Positions 26,901-35,425 of a stretch of DNA of 64,000 nt are shown here, in pieces. Within the stretch, counting starts at the first letter, position 1, and every line of letters starts with the position of its first letter. The stretch comes from Dehalobacter restrictus DSM 9455 (GTDB lineage: Bacteria; Bacillota; Desulfitobacteriia; Desulfitobacteriales; Syntrophobotulaceae): positions 2,879,337-2,943,336 of the forward strand of contig NZ_CP007033.1 in NCBI RefSeq assembly GCF_000512895.1, written 5' to 3'. The position numbers and the translations under genes are program-made. The notes below the pieces were generated by a model, which was given only the letters and a program-made list of their open reading frames with translations, made no database searches and was not told the DNA's origin.

Positions 26901-28320
26901 TGGAAAATAAACCTCTTTGCACAAATTCCGAGAGAGATAAACTTAGGGACTGGGCCAGCGTCTCGATAAACGACCCACAGCCCGAAGAACATGCTTCATT
27001 CAGCATGATATTGTGAATAACGCCGTCGCGGATCTGCATGCATTTCATGTCCTGGCCACCGATATCGAGGATAAAGTCAACACCGGGCAGAAAATATTCG
27101 GCGCCCTTAAGGTGGGCAACCGTTTCTATTTCTCCGTGATCAACTTTGAGGGCAGCCTTTAGCAGGGCTTCTCCATAACCGGTCACGACGGAACCGCCAA
27201 TCGTGGCTCCAGACGGCAAAGCCTGATAAAGCTTTTGCAGAGCAGAAACCGTAGATTTTAACGGACTTCCTCCGTTGCTTCCATAATGGGAATAAAGCAA
27301 ATTGCCATCTCCATCGATCAGGGCAAGTTTCGTCGTGGTCGATCCGGCATCGATGCCCAAAAAGCAGGTTCCACTGGCTTCAGCCAGCAGTTTCTTCGCG
27401 ACGGAATTTCCCCGGTGCCTCTGACTGAAGGCTTCATACTCTTCTTCACTGGCAAACAAAGGCTGGAGCAGGGTAGTGGCTGAATCCGAATTATGCAGAT
27501 TCGGGATGTTCTCATAGATCACGTGAAGATCACAGACTTCGCTCTGTTTCGAAGCCAAGGCTGCCCCAATCGCCACAAAAAACTGAGCATTATCTGGCGC
27601 GATAATATTTTCCGGTTTAAGCTTCAAGGTTTCAATAAAGCGCTGGCGCAGTTCAGGCAGGAAAGAAAGCGGTCCGCCCAGAAATGCCACATTGCCCCGG
27701 ATTGGTTTGCCGCAGGCTAAACCCGCAATGGTCTGATTCACGACAGCCTGAAAAATTGAGGCGGCAATATCTTCCTTGGCCGCACCTTCGTTTAAAAGCG
27801 GTTGAATATCTGTTTTAGCAAAAACCCCGCAGCGCGAAGCAATCGGATAAATCTCCCGATGATGCGAAGCCAGTTCATTGAGACCCGCAGCGTCGGTTTT
27901 CAGCAAGATAGCCATTTGATCAATAAACGCACCTGTCCCGCCGGCGCAGGTACCGTTCATCCTGAGTTCGGGCGATTCCCCAAAATATGTGATCTTGGCA
28001 TCTTCGCCGCCCAGTTCTATCGCGACATCCGTATCCGAAATAAATCGTTCAACAGCTTTTTGGCAGGCAATGACCTCTTGAATAAAAGGAATCCCAACCT
28101 GTTCGGAAGTGGACATACCGCTTGAACCTGTCACGTTCATGGTGACTTTTTCATTGCGGAACTGACTGTAAATCTTTTGCAGAAGGTTGCTGACTGTATG
28201 CTGGACATCTGAAAAATGCCTTTGGTAACTGCTGAAAACCAAGTTATCTTTTTCATCAAGTATTGCAATTTTAACGGTGGTCGAACCGACATCCAGTCCG
28301 ATATGCATTTGTTTCGTCAT
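23947..28320 (-). CDS. Giant 2-hydroxyacyl-CoA dehydratase activase-related protein
   Basis: A 1457-residue cytoplasmic protein. Two ASKHA-type ATPase domains of the BadF/HgdC family come first ([15 protein letters not shown] near residue 6, and [19 protein letters not shown] near residue 325, each followed by a GGTGAFIDQ or [10 protein letters not shown] motif that carries the iron-sulfur ligand). After a Cys-rich motif HCGLCGNNC near residue 620 comes a DUF2229 region and then a long region related to dehydratase subunits. Such proteins are thought to drive ATP-dependent electron injection into a low-potential enzyme. No separate dehydratase genes lie nearby. The substrate is unknown. Confidence 0.82.
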   Translation of the reverse strand: MTKQMHIGLDVGSTTVKIAILDEKDNLVFSSYQRHFSDVQHTVSNLLQKIYSQFRNEKVTMNVTGSSGMSTSEQVGIPFIQEVIACQKAVERFISDTDVAIELGGEDAKITYFGESPELRMNGTCAGGTGAFIDQMAILLKTDAAGLNELASHHREIYPIASRCGVFAKTDIQPLLNEGAAKEDIAASIFQAVVNQTIAGLACGKPIRGNVAFLGGPLSFLPELRQRFIETLKLKPENIIAPDNAQFFVAIGAALASKQSEVCDLHVIYENIPNLHNSDSATTLLQPLFASEEEYEAFSQRHRGNSVAKKLLAEASGTCFLGIDAGSTTTKLALIDGDGNLLYSHYGSNGGSPLKSTVSALQKLYQALPSGATIGGSVVTGYGEALLKAALKVDHGEIETVAHLKGAEYFLPGVDFILDIGGQDMKCMQIRDGVIHNIMLNEACSSGCGSFIETLAQSLSLSLSEFVQRGLFSKTPVDLGTRCTVFMNSKIKQVQKEGADIGSIAAGISYSVVKNALYKVIRLHNSSEVGKKIVVQGGTFNNDAVLRSFERVTGRQVIRPDIAGIMGAFGAALIARDHYQAGEQTTLLGENELEDFHTETRTRHCGLCGNNCLLTVNQFSDGREFLTGNRCERGAGLESTSEDIPNLFAYKYERLFAYKPLKKEEAARGEIGIPRVLNMYEHYPFWYTLLTELGFRVILSGRSSKKIFELGMETVASESLCYPAKLANGHIKDLLNKGVKRIFYPCLPRDEKELAGANNNYNCPIVTSYPESLHANVDEIRNKEVAFIFPFLPIDDMARLKVRIYEEFKAIGITRQEAASAVDKAFAERDAVRQDLRNKAEEVLDYLQKNNLKGIVLAGRPYHTDPEINHGIPEMITGLGIAVLTEDSVAHLGQVERPLRVLDQWVYHSRLYAAASFVASRDDLELVQLNSFGCGLDAVTTDQVQEILHQYRKTYTLVKIDEINNLGAIRIRIRSLLAAMKERDKKEIHAHKLFETPKRVMFTEEMKHEYTILSPQMAPIHFELIEEATRLEGYKIEILPDVEMDVVEQGLLHVHNDACYPSILVVGQIMAALKSGRYDLNKTAVIMSQTGGGCRASNYIGFIRKALKDAGMEQIPVISLNAGGLESNPGFKLSMKMIKRCVMATVYGDLLMRVTNAIRPYEKNKGETNDLLAKWLKDLKPTLAAMNLREYHRNIRRIIKDFDHIEISNVKKPKVGVVGEILVKFHPFANNFIVDVLEKEGAEAVLPDLMDFFMYCAYGTIFRRKELAGSLKSELISRYIIWRLENYRRVMKRTLAKSNRFHPPKSIYELADMAGKIMHLGHQTGEGWFLTAEMLELIESGATNVTCLQPFACLPNHITGKGMVRELKRRYPLANIVPIDYDPGASQVNQINRIKLMLSVAFKNMEKAAAVNNANTNNRNKMNNNAGQMQSAPGEGAAALHNTEEGTEQSYSEQKII

Positions 28321-28396
28321 TCACCTGTCTCCTTCTATTTAAACAGCCTGCTCAATCTATAAAAAACAGCGTTTTAATCCTTTAGCATCAGACTCT

Positions 28397-28424
28397 ATTA
28401 TATCAGGTTTCATCTGTGTAACAA
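28397..28424 (-). promoter_or_regulatory. Probable promoter of the activase gene, inside the left 161-bp repeat
   Basis: The minus strand has TTGTTA (28419-28424), a 16-base spacer and TATAAT (28397-28402). The boxes lie at the very edge of the duplicated segment, so the insertion left this promoter intact and a second copy exists at 33081-33108. Confidence 0.6.
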
Positions 28425-28557
28425 AATAGCAACTTTTTCTGTCCGGCCCTGTGTCTCGTCCTGCTTAGCATCTCGTCCTTATTATTGTATGAGAATGCCG
28501 GGAAAAGTGCCTATCCCTATAGAAAATGTGGCTGCCGCCAAGCTTTTGGCGGCAGTC
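28397..28557. repeat. 161-bp direct repeat, left copy (target duplication of the IS1634-type element)
   Basis: Identical over all 161 bases to 33081-33241, and the flanks differ at once on both sides. It begins ATTATATCAGG and ends GGCGGCAGTC. It borders the IS1634-family element directly, and that family is known for unusually long, variable target duplications. It contains a hairpin CTGCCGCCAA/TTGGCGGCAG (28532-28555). Confidence 0.93.
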
Positions 28558-28653
28558 CGGGTCTTTGACACTTGCATAAATATTAAAATCTTTGAAAGCC
28601 TTGAAAACAGGGCTTTTTTTGTTAGAAAATCGTCAAATTATTGCTATTTAGTA

Positions 28654-28682
28654 TTGAGCAATTTGTGGTAATGTGTTATAAT
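28654..28682 (+). promoter_or_regulatory. Transposase promoter in the IS1634-type element
   Basis: TTGAGC (28654-28659), a 17-base spacer and TATAAT (28677-28682), 24 bases before the transposase start. Confidence 0.65.
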
Positions 28683-28705
28683 ATAAGGGTATGGAGGTGT
28701 TTGTT

Positions 28706-30418
28706 ATGAAACTTACGCTATCTAAATCTAAAAATGCCACATCGCTTTATGTTACGAAATCAATTTACGTGAATGGTGTACATACTTCAAAAATGGTCGA
28801 AAAACTGGGAACACTTGCTGAACTGGAAAAGAAACTAAACGGTGAAGATCCTATCGAATGGGCAAAAAAGTATATTGCAGATCTGAACCAAAAAGAAAAA
28901 GAGGAACAGCGGGATGTCTTAGTCAAATATTCTCCTTCCAAAATCATTGCTAGAGATGAACAGCGTTTCTTTAACGGCGGCTACCTTTTCCTTCAGAAAA
29001 TATATCACGAGCTCGGGTTACATCGGATCTGCAAAGAACTCTCCACCAAATATAAATTTTCTTTTGATCTTAATTCAATTTTGTCCAGGCTGCTTTATGC
29101 CAGGATTATTTTCCCTGCCTCTAAGCTGGCAACCCTTGAGCTGTCCAAAAAATTTATTGAACAGCCCAATTTCGAGCTTCAACACATCTACAGGGCGCTT
29201 GAAATCATTGCTAAAGAAATTGATTTTATCCAGTCTTCCCTTTACAATAACAGTCTGAAAATTTCCAAACGCAATACCGGTGTGCTTTATTATGACTGTA
29301 CGAATTATTTCTTTGAAATTGAGGAGGAAGAAGGCCTTAAGCAGTATGGGGCATCAAAAGAACACCGCCCAAATCCCATTGTCCAGATGGGGCTGTTTAT
29401 GGACGGTGACGGTATTCCCATCGCTATTGATCTTTTTAATGGCAATACTAATGAGCAGCTGACGCTAAGACCTTTGGAGAAAAAAATCCTGGCTGATTTT
29501 AAACTTTCCAAGTTTATCGTCTGTACGGATGCCGGTCTCGCTTCTCAAAAGAACCGGGAATTCAATAACGAAGGCGAACGGGCTTTCATTACCACCCAAT
29601 CAATAAAAAAACTGAAGAAACACCTCATGGAATGGGCACTGGATTCTACCGGTTGGAAACTTTTCGGTGAACGTAAAAGCTATGATATTACAGAACTTGA
29701 TGAGAATACGGATAAAGATAAAGTTTTTTATAAAGAGCGCTGGATCAAAGAAAACGATCTGGAGCAGAAGCTTATTGTGACCTTTTCTTTGAAATACCGA
29801 AATTATCAGCGAAAAATCCGTGATTCCCAAATAGAACGTGCCCGAAAAACAATGGCTTCAAACCCGGGGAAGTTAAAGAAATGCAATGCTAATGATTATA
29901 AAAGATTTATTGAAAAAAGATACTGTACGGATGACGGTGAGGTAGCAGATAATGAATTGTACAGTATTAACACTGACCTGGTTGCCAAAGAAGAGCTGTT
30001 TGACGGTTTCTATGCCGTCTGTACTAACCTTGAAGACGAAGCAGCGGCAATCATCAAAGTGAACCAAAGGCGTTGGGAGATTGAAGAGTGTTTCCGAATT
30101 ATGAAAAGCGAATTCAAAGCCCGACCAGCATACTTAAGCCGTGATGATCGAATAAAAGCACATTTCACCACGTGTTTTATGTCTTTGATCCTCTACCGTT
30201 TTCTTGAAAAGAAGCTTGAAGAAAAATATACCTGTAGCGAGATTATTCAAGGATTAAAGGATATGAATTTCTTTGAAGTTAAAGGTGAAGGTTATATTCC
30301 GACCTATACCAGAACCGATTTTACAGATGCTTTACACAATATCTTTGGTTTCCGTACCGACTATCAGATCGTCAGTACCAGTCAGATGAAAAAAATTCTC
30401 AAAAGTACAAAGTCATAA
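28706..30418 (+). CDS. IS1634-family transposase
   Basis: A 570-residue DDE transposase of the IS1634 (IS4-like) group. An acidic catalytic residue lies in YYDCTNYFFE near residue 197, a second in VCTDAGLAS near residue 278, and the glutamate of the C-terminal RRWEIEECFRIMKSEF motif near residue 460. ATG 28706 is preceded by GGAGGTG; an ATG five codons upstream contains that site itself and is less likely. The frame is intact, so the protein may still be made, though its right end has been split by IS66. Confidence 0.9.
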   Translation: MKLTLSKSKNATSLYVTKSIYVNGVHTSKMVEKLGTLAELEKKLNGEDPIEWAKKYIADLNQKEKEEQRDVLVKYSPSKIIARDEQRFFNGGYLFLQKIYHELGLHRICKELSTKYKFSFDLNSILSRLLYARIIFPASKLATLELSKKFIEQPNFELQHIYRALEIIAKEIDFIQSSLYNNSLKISKRNTGVLYYDCTNYFFEIEEEEGLKQYGASKEHRPNPIVQMGLFMDGDGIPIAIDLFNGNTNEQLTLRPLEKKILADFKLSKFIVCTDAGLASQKNREFNNEGERAFITTQSIKKLKKHLMEWALDSTGWKLFGERKSYDITELDENTDKDKVFYKERWIKENDLEQKLIVTFSLKYRNYQRKIRDSQIERARKTMASNPGKLKKCNANDYKRFIEKRYCTDDGEVADNELYSINTDLVAKEELFDGFYAVCTNLEDEAAAIIKVNQRRWEIEECFRIMKSEFKARPAYLSRDDRIKAHFTTCFMSLILYRFLEKKLEEKYTCSEIIQGLKDMNFFEVKGEGYIPTYTRTDFTDALHNIFGFRTDYQIVSTSQMKKILKSTKS

Positions 30419-30443
30419 AAACATTACTCACTTTTTTAAAAAT

Positions 30444-30490
30444 GTAAAAGCCCGGATTTCCCTTGTTTGCAAGGGGTTCCAGGCTTTTTT
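30444..30490 (+). terminator. Terminator after the IS1634-type transposase
   Basis: A long hairpin (AAAAGCCCGGATTTCCCTT pairing imperfectly with AAGGGGTTCCAGGCTTTT) followed by TTTT, just after the transposase stop. Confidence 0.7.
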
Positions 30491-30493
30491 GCT

Positions 30494-30501
30494 CTTTAAA
30501 G
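30494..30501. repeat. 8-bp target duplication of IS66, left copy
   Basis: CTTTAAAG here is repeated at 33060-33067 on the other side of the IS66 element. Eight bases is the normal IS66 target size. Confidence 0.88.
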
Positions 30502-30623
30502 GTAAGCGTAAACCATGTAGGCGGATTGTCATAGAATCAGCAGAATGAGAGAATATCCCAAAGAGTCTAAGTGTCACCAAAAGAGTCTAAGGTAGACATT
30601 TAGATAGAATGGGAGTGACTCAA

Positions 30624-30956
30624 ATGGAGCAAAGCCTGCAAACCTTAAGCGTAAACCAACGGCTGGCCGAGTGGAGCGAGCGGATCTCATCCTGCCGGAA
30701 CAGTGGAATAAGCATCAGGCAATGGTGCCTGGAAAACGGGATTGTCGAGAAAACATATTACTATTGGCAACGCCGAGTGTTTAAAGCATTGACCACGCAT
30801 CAAGAGCCGTACTTTGCCAGAGTTCCCGTTGAACGCCGGAATGACTGTCTGGAAATAGCGGCAACAGTGCGCATCGGAAATGCCGAAGCCGACATTTACC
30901 CCAGCGCAGATGCATCAGCCATTGAAGCAATCTGCCGCGCGCTGAAGTCATGCTGA
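30624..30956 (+). CDS. tnpA: IS66 accessory protein TnpA
   Basis: A 110-residue protein with the IS66 TnpA helix-turn-helix pattern (ISIRQWCLENGIVEKTYYYWQRR near residue 30). It is needed for IS66 transposition but is not the catalytic subunit. ATG 30624 is chosen because GGGAG lies 8 bases upstream; an ATG at 30609 has no such site. The stop overlaps the tnpB start. Confidence 0.85.
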   Translation: MEQSLQTLSVNQRLAEWSERISSCRNSGISIRQWCLENGIVEKTYYYWQRRVFKALTTHQEPYFARVPVERRNDCLEIAATVRIGNAEADIYPSADASAIEAICRALKSC

Positions 30957-31306
30957 ATGATTTCACCGGAGCCGACTGCATCTATATTGCCTGCGGATAC
31001 ACCGATCTTCGATGCGGGATTGACGGTCTATCTGGAATCGTCCAGCAGAAGTTTCGGCTGGATCCGTTTTCGAGCACCCTGTTTCTATTTTGCGGACGCC
31101 GATGTGACCGGATAAAAGCTCTGTATTGGGAAGGCAATGGGTTTGTTCTCCTGTACAAACGGCTTGAAAACGGAAGGTTTCAGTGGCCGCGTAGCCCCGC
31201 CGAAGCGCAGGCGCTTACCCCACAGCAGTACCGGTGGCTAATGGAAGGTTTAAGCGTAGAACAACCCAAAGCACACCGTCCGGCGTCAGGCCTCTGCATG
31301 GTTTAA
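30950..31306 (+). CDS. tnpB: IS66 accessory protein TnpB
   Basis: A 118-residue TnpB (IS66 Orf2) with the family pattern YIACGYTDLRCGIDGLSGIV, then LFLFCGRRCDRIKALYWEGNGF and the C-terminal QYRWLMEGLS. Its role in transposition is unknown. The start overlaps tnpA by seven bases, so the two are translationally coupled. Confidence 0.92.
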   Translation: MLNDFTGADCIYIACGYTDLRCGIDGLSGIVQQKFRLDPFSSTLFLFCGRRCDRIKALYWEGNGFVLLYKRLENGRFQWPRSPAEAQALTPQQYRWLMEGLSVEQPKAHRPASGLCMV

Positions 31307-31390
31307 GAAGGCTCAGAAAGGGTTCGAAAAGAATACTGGAAACCCTTGAAAACACTGGAAAAACTGGCTTTTTCATGGTATAATTTTGTT

Positions 31391-32992
31391 ATGAAAGAGC
31401 TACAAAAAAATGAGATAAATAACGCCGAAATGGTCACCATTTCACGTGCGGAATATGAAGCACTTAAGGCACACAACACAGAGTTAAACAAACAGATTGA
31501 GTTGCTTCTGCAACAGATACGCCTGGGCCAAAAGAAACGCTTCGGATCTTCCTCCGAAAAAACGCAGGAAGCGGTCATGGAGCAACTGAGCCTTTTGTTT
31601 AACGAGGCAGAAGCGTATATTAAAATCGAGTCACCAGAGAAAACAAAAGTTGCTGCCCATACCCGCCAAAAGCGTTCCGGCAGCCTTGAGGAAATCCTGC
31701 CGGATAATGTCCCCGTTGAAGTCGTTGAGCATCGTCTTTCTGAGGAAGAACGGCTTTGTGCAGCCTGCGATACTGTCATGCAGGAAATCGGCAAGGAAGT
31801 CCGCCGCAGCCTTGTAATTGTTCCGCCACAGGTAAAAATCCGTGAAGACCGGTATTTCAGCTATGCCTGCCTGACCTGCAAAGCAGAGGCCTTGGAAACC
31901 CCCGTGTTGAAAACACGGAAAGATAAACCCGTCATCTCCGGAAGCTTTGCCTCCCCGGAAGCGATAGCTCACATCATGACCCAGAAATTCGTCATGTGTT
32001 CTCCCCTTTACCGACAGGAACAGGAGCTGAATCGAAGCGGTGTGATGCTATCCCGTCAGACGATGTCCAGCTGGATCTTAAGAGTAGCCGAGGACTGGTT
32101 GAAACCAGTGTATGAGGAGATGCACCGACGGCTCTTGCAGCACAGTGTTCTCTTCGCGGATGAGACCACCTTGCAAGTACTCAAAGAACCAGGCAAGAAG
32201 GCGCAAGCCAAAAGCTACATGTGGATGTACAGAACCGGCGGGGATACAGAGCACCCGCTCATACTTTATGAATACAAGCCGGATCGAAAAGCTGAAAACC
32301 CGAAGAAATTTTTGGAAGGATTCTCCGGATACCTGCATGCGGATGGTTATCAGGCTTATTACACGTTGCCGGAAAACATCACGGTAGTCGGTTGCTGGGC
32401 CCATGCTCGGCGTAAATTTGATGAGGCGGTCAATTCCTTGCCAAAATCCGAGCAAAAAGGATCTTCGGCAGTAATTGGGCAAGAGTATTGCAACAAGCTA
32501 TTCTCGATTGAGGATAAGCTTAAATGTCTTACCCCTGAAGAACGATATACCCAGCGGCTGGAGTTGGAAAAACCGGTTCTGGATGCCTTCCTGACTTGGG
32601 CACAAACAAGAAACGCAGCTCCGAAGTCTGCCCTTGGAAAAGCCTTATATTATCTGCAACAGCAGTGGCCTCACTTGATAGAGTATCTGAAGGACGGCCG
32701 GCTGGAGCTCTCTAACAACCGAGCAGAACGGAGTATAAAACCTTTTGTCATGAGCCGAAAAAACTTTCTATTCGCAAATACGCCGAATGGTGCCCAGGGC
32801 AGTGCAATAATTTATAGCCTAATTGAAACCGCCAAGGAGAATGACCTTGATCCGTACAGGTATCTGGTATATGTCCTGAACACTGCTCCTAACATTGATC
32901 AAACACATCCAGACTGGGTGATTCCATTACTCCCGGCAAATGCTCCTGAGCATTGCCGAGTACCGTATGCTAAGAGCAAATGCGACGAATGA
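31391..32992 (+). CDS. tnpC: IS66-family transposase TnpC
   Basis: A 533-residue DDE transposase. It has an N-terminal leucine-zipper-like coiled coil (about residues 15-45), a zinc-finger-like region with CAACDTVM and CLTCKAE, then the catalytic core (VLFADETTLQV, HADGYQAYY, and NNRAERSIKPFVMSRKNFLF near the C-terminus). ATG 31391 fits the family start. The frame is complete. Confidence 0.93.
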   Translation: MKELQKNEINNAEMVTISRAEYEALKAHNTELNKQIELLLQQIRLGQKKRFGSSSEKTQEAVMEQLSLLFNEAEAYIKIESPEKTKVAAHTRQKRSGSLEEILPDNVPVEVVEHRLSEEERLCAACDTVMQEIGKEVRRSLVIVPPQVKIREDRYFSYACLTCKAEALETPVLKTRKDKPVISGSFASPEAIAHIMTQKFVMCSPLYRQEQELNRSGVMLSRQTMSSWILRVAEDWLKPVYEEMHRRLLQHSVLFADETTLQVLKEPGKKAQAKSYMWMYRTGGDTEHPLILYEYKPDRKAENPKKFLEGFSGYLHADGYQAYYTLPENITVVGCWAHARRKFDEAVNSLPKSEQKGSSAVIGQEYCNKLFSIEDKLKCLTPEERYTQRLELEKPVLDAFLTWAQTRNAAPKSALGKALYYLQQQWPHLIEYLKDGRLELSNNRAERSIKPFVMSRKNFLFANTPNGAQGSAIIYSLIETAKENDLDPYRYLVYVLNTAPNIDQTHPDWVIPLLPANAPEHCRVPYAKSKCDE

Positions 32993-33059
32993 TTTTTATA
33001 TGACGCGAGCCTGCTGGTTACGGCGGGCTCTTTTTTACGCCGCTAGAGTTTACGCTTAC

Positions 33060-33067
33060 CTTTAAAG
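33060..33067. repeat. 8-bp target duplication of IS66, right copy
   Basis: CTTTAAAG, identical to 30494-30501. It also rebuilds the inner part of the IS1634-type right inverted repeat. Confidence 0.88.
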
Positions 33068-33080
33068 TGTCAAAGATGAG

Positions 33081-33241
33081 ATTATATCAGGTTTCATCTG
33101 TGTAACAAAATAGCAACTTTTTCTGTCCGGCCCTGTGTCTCGTCCTGCTTAGCATCTCGTCCTTATTATTGTATGAGAATGCCGGGAAAAGTGCCTATCC
33201 CTATAGAAAATGTGGCTGCCGCCAAGCTTTTGGCGGCAGTC
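33081..33241. repeat. 161-bp direct repeat, right copy
   Basis: Identical to 28397-28557. It holds a second copy of the TTGTTA/TATAAT promoter, pointing left into the insertion sequences, and a 10-bp stem hairpin at 33216-33239 that lies downstream of htrA and may act as its terminator although the T-tract is poor. Confidence 0.93.
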
Positions 33242-33308
33242 TTTAGCTGACATAGTGCGAAGGTCTTCCTATAGCCGATTCGTTCGATCTTTCTAGTTTC
33301 TGGTTGTT

Positions 33309-34478
33309 CTATTCTGATCTGATTTCTCCGAGTACCGCATCCGTTTTATACGTGCTGCCGCCCCGGAAATAGCTGACAGATACTTTATCTCCCGGCTTGT
33401 ATTTAAAGAGTTCGTGTGTCAGCTCCAGAGAATTGGTTATGGCTGTTCCGTTAATGGCCGTAATGATATCTCCGGCCTGGATACCGGCTTTAGCTGCCGC
33501 CTCGCCGTTTTCGACACTGGTGATATAGCAGCCTGCCGGCCAGTCTTTGAATGAAGCGTATTCCTCCGTGTAACGGTCGTCGATATTGATCTGCAAAGCC
33601 GGGTGGCTCGCAAACCCTTTTTCAATGAGCTGCTGAATTACAGGCAATGCATCGGAAATTGGGATCGCAAACCCCATACCTTCAAAGCCCTGGGTATCAT
33701 TTTTGGCTGAATTTATTCCGACAACCTGGCCGCTGTAATTGACGAGCGGTCCGCCACTGTTGCCTGGGTTAATCGCCGCATCCGTCTGAATCAGATTAAA
33801 GCTGGCTTCCCCCTGCAGCTGAAGAAACCTGTCTGTCGCTGATACCACACCGGCTGTGACTGTACGGGCAAAATCCTGGCCTCCCGGATTCCCGATCGCA
33901 ACGACGGATTCTCCGACTTTTAAGGCTGCGGAATCTCCGAGCTGGACAGCCGCAAGTTCCTTCGTACCGTCAATTTTGAGCACGGCAAGATCGGTCCGCG
34001 GATCACCGCCGACAAGCGTTCCAGGAACATCCCGACCATCGGCAAGCGAAATCATAATTTTTTCAGCATCTCCAATGACATGATAGTTGGTAACAATATA
34101 GCCATGGGCAGCATTGATGATAAAGCCGGAACCGCTTCCTGCTTCACTGAGTCCATCACTGCTGCCGGCAAAAATATTCCCGCTATACTGAAAGTTGGCC
34201 ACACCTACGACAGCAGGCCCTACTGTGCTGGCAATATTAATCACCGGTGACTCCCCACCGGTAGCACCTGAGGATGTAATCGGGGGATTTTCTCCCTGTT
34301 GAACGACAACCTTATTACCGCTTTCCAAATAATTGCCTTGAGGATATACCGCCGGAACAAGAATGACAGCAATCAAGCCACCCAGAACTGCGCTGATGAC
34401 AGCAAGCAAAACTGTTGAAACAATACGGGGTTTCCCACTCCTTCGTCCGAAATTGTCCCGGTCATCATAATCATCCAT
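33309..34478 (-). CDS. htrA: HtrA/DegP-like membrane-anchored serine protease
   Basis: A 389-residue S1C protease for quality control of proteins outside the membrane. One anchor helix spans about residues 19-44, after a short basic cytoplasmic tail. The triad is His133 (NYHVIGD), Asp163 (RTDLAVLKI) and Ser241 (NPGNSGGPL). A single PDZ domain fills about residues 280-385 (AAAKAGIQAGDIITAINGTAI). ATG follows GGAGGG. It lies downstream of walJ, as in many Firmicutes, but walR and walK are not here. Confidence 0.94.
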   Translation of the reverse strand: MDDYDDRDNFGRRSGKPRIVSTVLLAVISAVLGGLIAVILVPAVYPQGNYLESGNKVVVQQGENPPITSSGATGGESPVINIASTVGPAVVGVANFQYSGNIFAGSSDGLSEAGSGSGFIINAAHGYIVTNYHVIGDAEKIMISLADGRDVPGTLVGGDPRTDLAVLKIDGTKELAAVQLGDSAALKVGESVVAIGNPGGQDFARTVTAGVVSATDRFLQLQGEASFNLIQTDAAINPGNSGGPLVNYSGQVVGINSAKNDTQGFEGMGFAIPISDALPVIQQLIEKGFASHPALQINIDDRYTEEYASFKDWPAGCYITSVENGEAAAKAGIQAGDIITAINGTAITNSLELTHELFKYKPGDKVSVSYFRGGSTYKTDAVLGEIRSE

Positions 34479-34551
34479 CTGACATCCCTCCTATCCAGTA
34501 TGTATCATGTCTACCTTAAATTTAGTCTGTCAGTTATGCTCTCTTGACATA

Positions 34552-35340
34552 CTATCCCAGTGTAATAAGTTGGTGCGGATAATGTCTCGGTGCGACCCTG
34601 ATTTTTAGATTCGCGCATTTTTTCTTAGCCTGCGAATCCCGAAGCATCTCCACGACTGTACTGAGCGCCATTTGCGGCGTATTATTTTCTTCGCTTAAGT
34701 GAGCAAGCACGACTTTTTGCGTGTTTTCATCGAGCCATTCCGTCAAGGCCTCAGCAAGCTGGACATTGCTCAAATGTCCAGCATTTCCGCTGACTCTTTT
34801 CTTCAAATAGTACGGATACCTTCCGTGCCATAATGTTTCCAAATCGTGGTTTGCCTCGACGACGTAGGCATCACAGCCCCGAAGATTCCGATGCATCTCT
34901 TCTGTAACAATGCCGCTGTCAGTCGCTATGCCAAGCGTATGCGTTTTACCTGTTATTTTAAGACCGTAGCTTTCCCTGCTGTCGTGGGAAGTCGGGAAGA
35001 GTTTCACATCCATACCCGCAAGATAGATGTCCCGGTCAATAATTCTTTTCTGTTCAGAATTAATATCCCCAAGCACCATTTCAATTTCCTGCCAAATTCC
35101 GGCTGTCGCATAGACGGGAATCTTCAGCTTGCGGGCCAGCACGCCGGCCCCCTTGACATGGTCGGAATGTTCATGGGTAATGATGATCCCTTCCAGCTGA
35201 GGAGCGGCGATATCAATCATCTCGAGGTTCGTAAGCACCCTCTTTGCCGCAATGCCGCAATCCACAAGCAGACTCCTGTTCTCTTCCCCTACACATATGG
35301 CATTACCGGAACTGCCGCTGGCCAGTGTTGCAAAATACAT
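34552..35340 (-). CDS. walJ: WalJ/YycJ-type metallo-beta-lactamase-fold hydrolase
   Basis: A 262-residue protein with the metal-binding motif THEHSDHVKG near residue 55 and further ligands in TSHDSRESYG and the final histidine-containing segment. It starts MYFATLASGSSGNA, as YycJ proteins do. YycJ is linked to DNA mismatch repair as a possible nuclease and to coordination of wall growth with division. The pairing with htrA is conserved in Firmicutes. Confidence 0.9.
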   Translation of the reverse strand: MYFATLASGSSGNAICVGEENRSLLVDCGIAAKRVLTNLEMIDIAAPQLEGIIITHEHSDHVKGAGVLARKLKIPVYATAGIWQEIEMVLGDINSEQKRIIDRDIYLAGMDVKLFPTSHDSRESYGLKITGKTHTLGIATDSGIVTEEMHRNLRGCDAYVVEANHDLETLWHGRYPYYLKKRVSGNAGHLSNVQLAEALTEWLDENTQKVVLAHLSEENNTPQMALSTVVEMLRDSQAKKKCANLKIRVAPRHYPHQLITLG

Positions 35341-35425
35341 CTGTTCACCTTCCCAATCTGTGATTCAGGCGCTTACTCATCCTGTTGTTAACATGTCTGC
35401 CGTTACTTGTCTCAGGTTCGTTTGT

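Larger units (their letters stand above)
30502..33059 (+). mobile_element. IS66-family insertion sequence
   Basis: A 2558-bp element with the three usual genes tnpA, tnpB and tnpC in order. The ends are inverted: GTAAGCGTAAAC at 30502-30513 and GTTTACGCTTAC at 33048-33059. It is flanked by CTTTAAAG on both sides. It lies inside the IS1634-type element, 13 bases from that element's right end, so it arrived second. All three frames are open, so it may be active. Confidence 0.93.
28558..33080 (+). mobile_element. IS1634-family insertion sequence, interrupted by an IS66-family element
   Basis: Without the IS66 insert and one copy of its target repeat the element is about 1957 bp, close to the 1.9 kb of IS1634. 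The ends carry inverted repeats sharing TCTTTGACACTT (28562-28573 on the left; 33065-33076 on the right, reverse strand). It encodes one DDE transposase. A hairpin with a T-run just inside the left end (about 28593-28620) would block transcription coming from outside. The whole unit lies between identical 161-bp repeats. Confidence 0.88.

Noticed and set aside
28397..33241. A composite transposon bounded by 161-bp repeats
   Set aside because: The repeats carry no transposase or inverted ends of their own. They fit a long target duplication of the IS1634-type element, with IS66 as a later insert.
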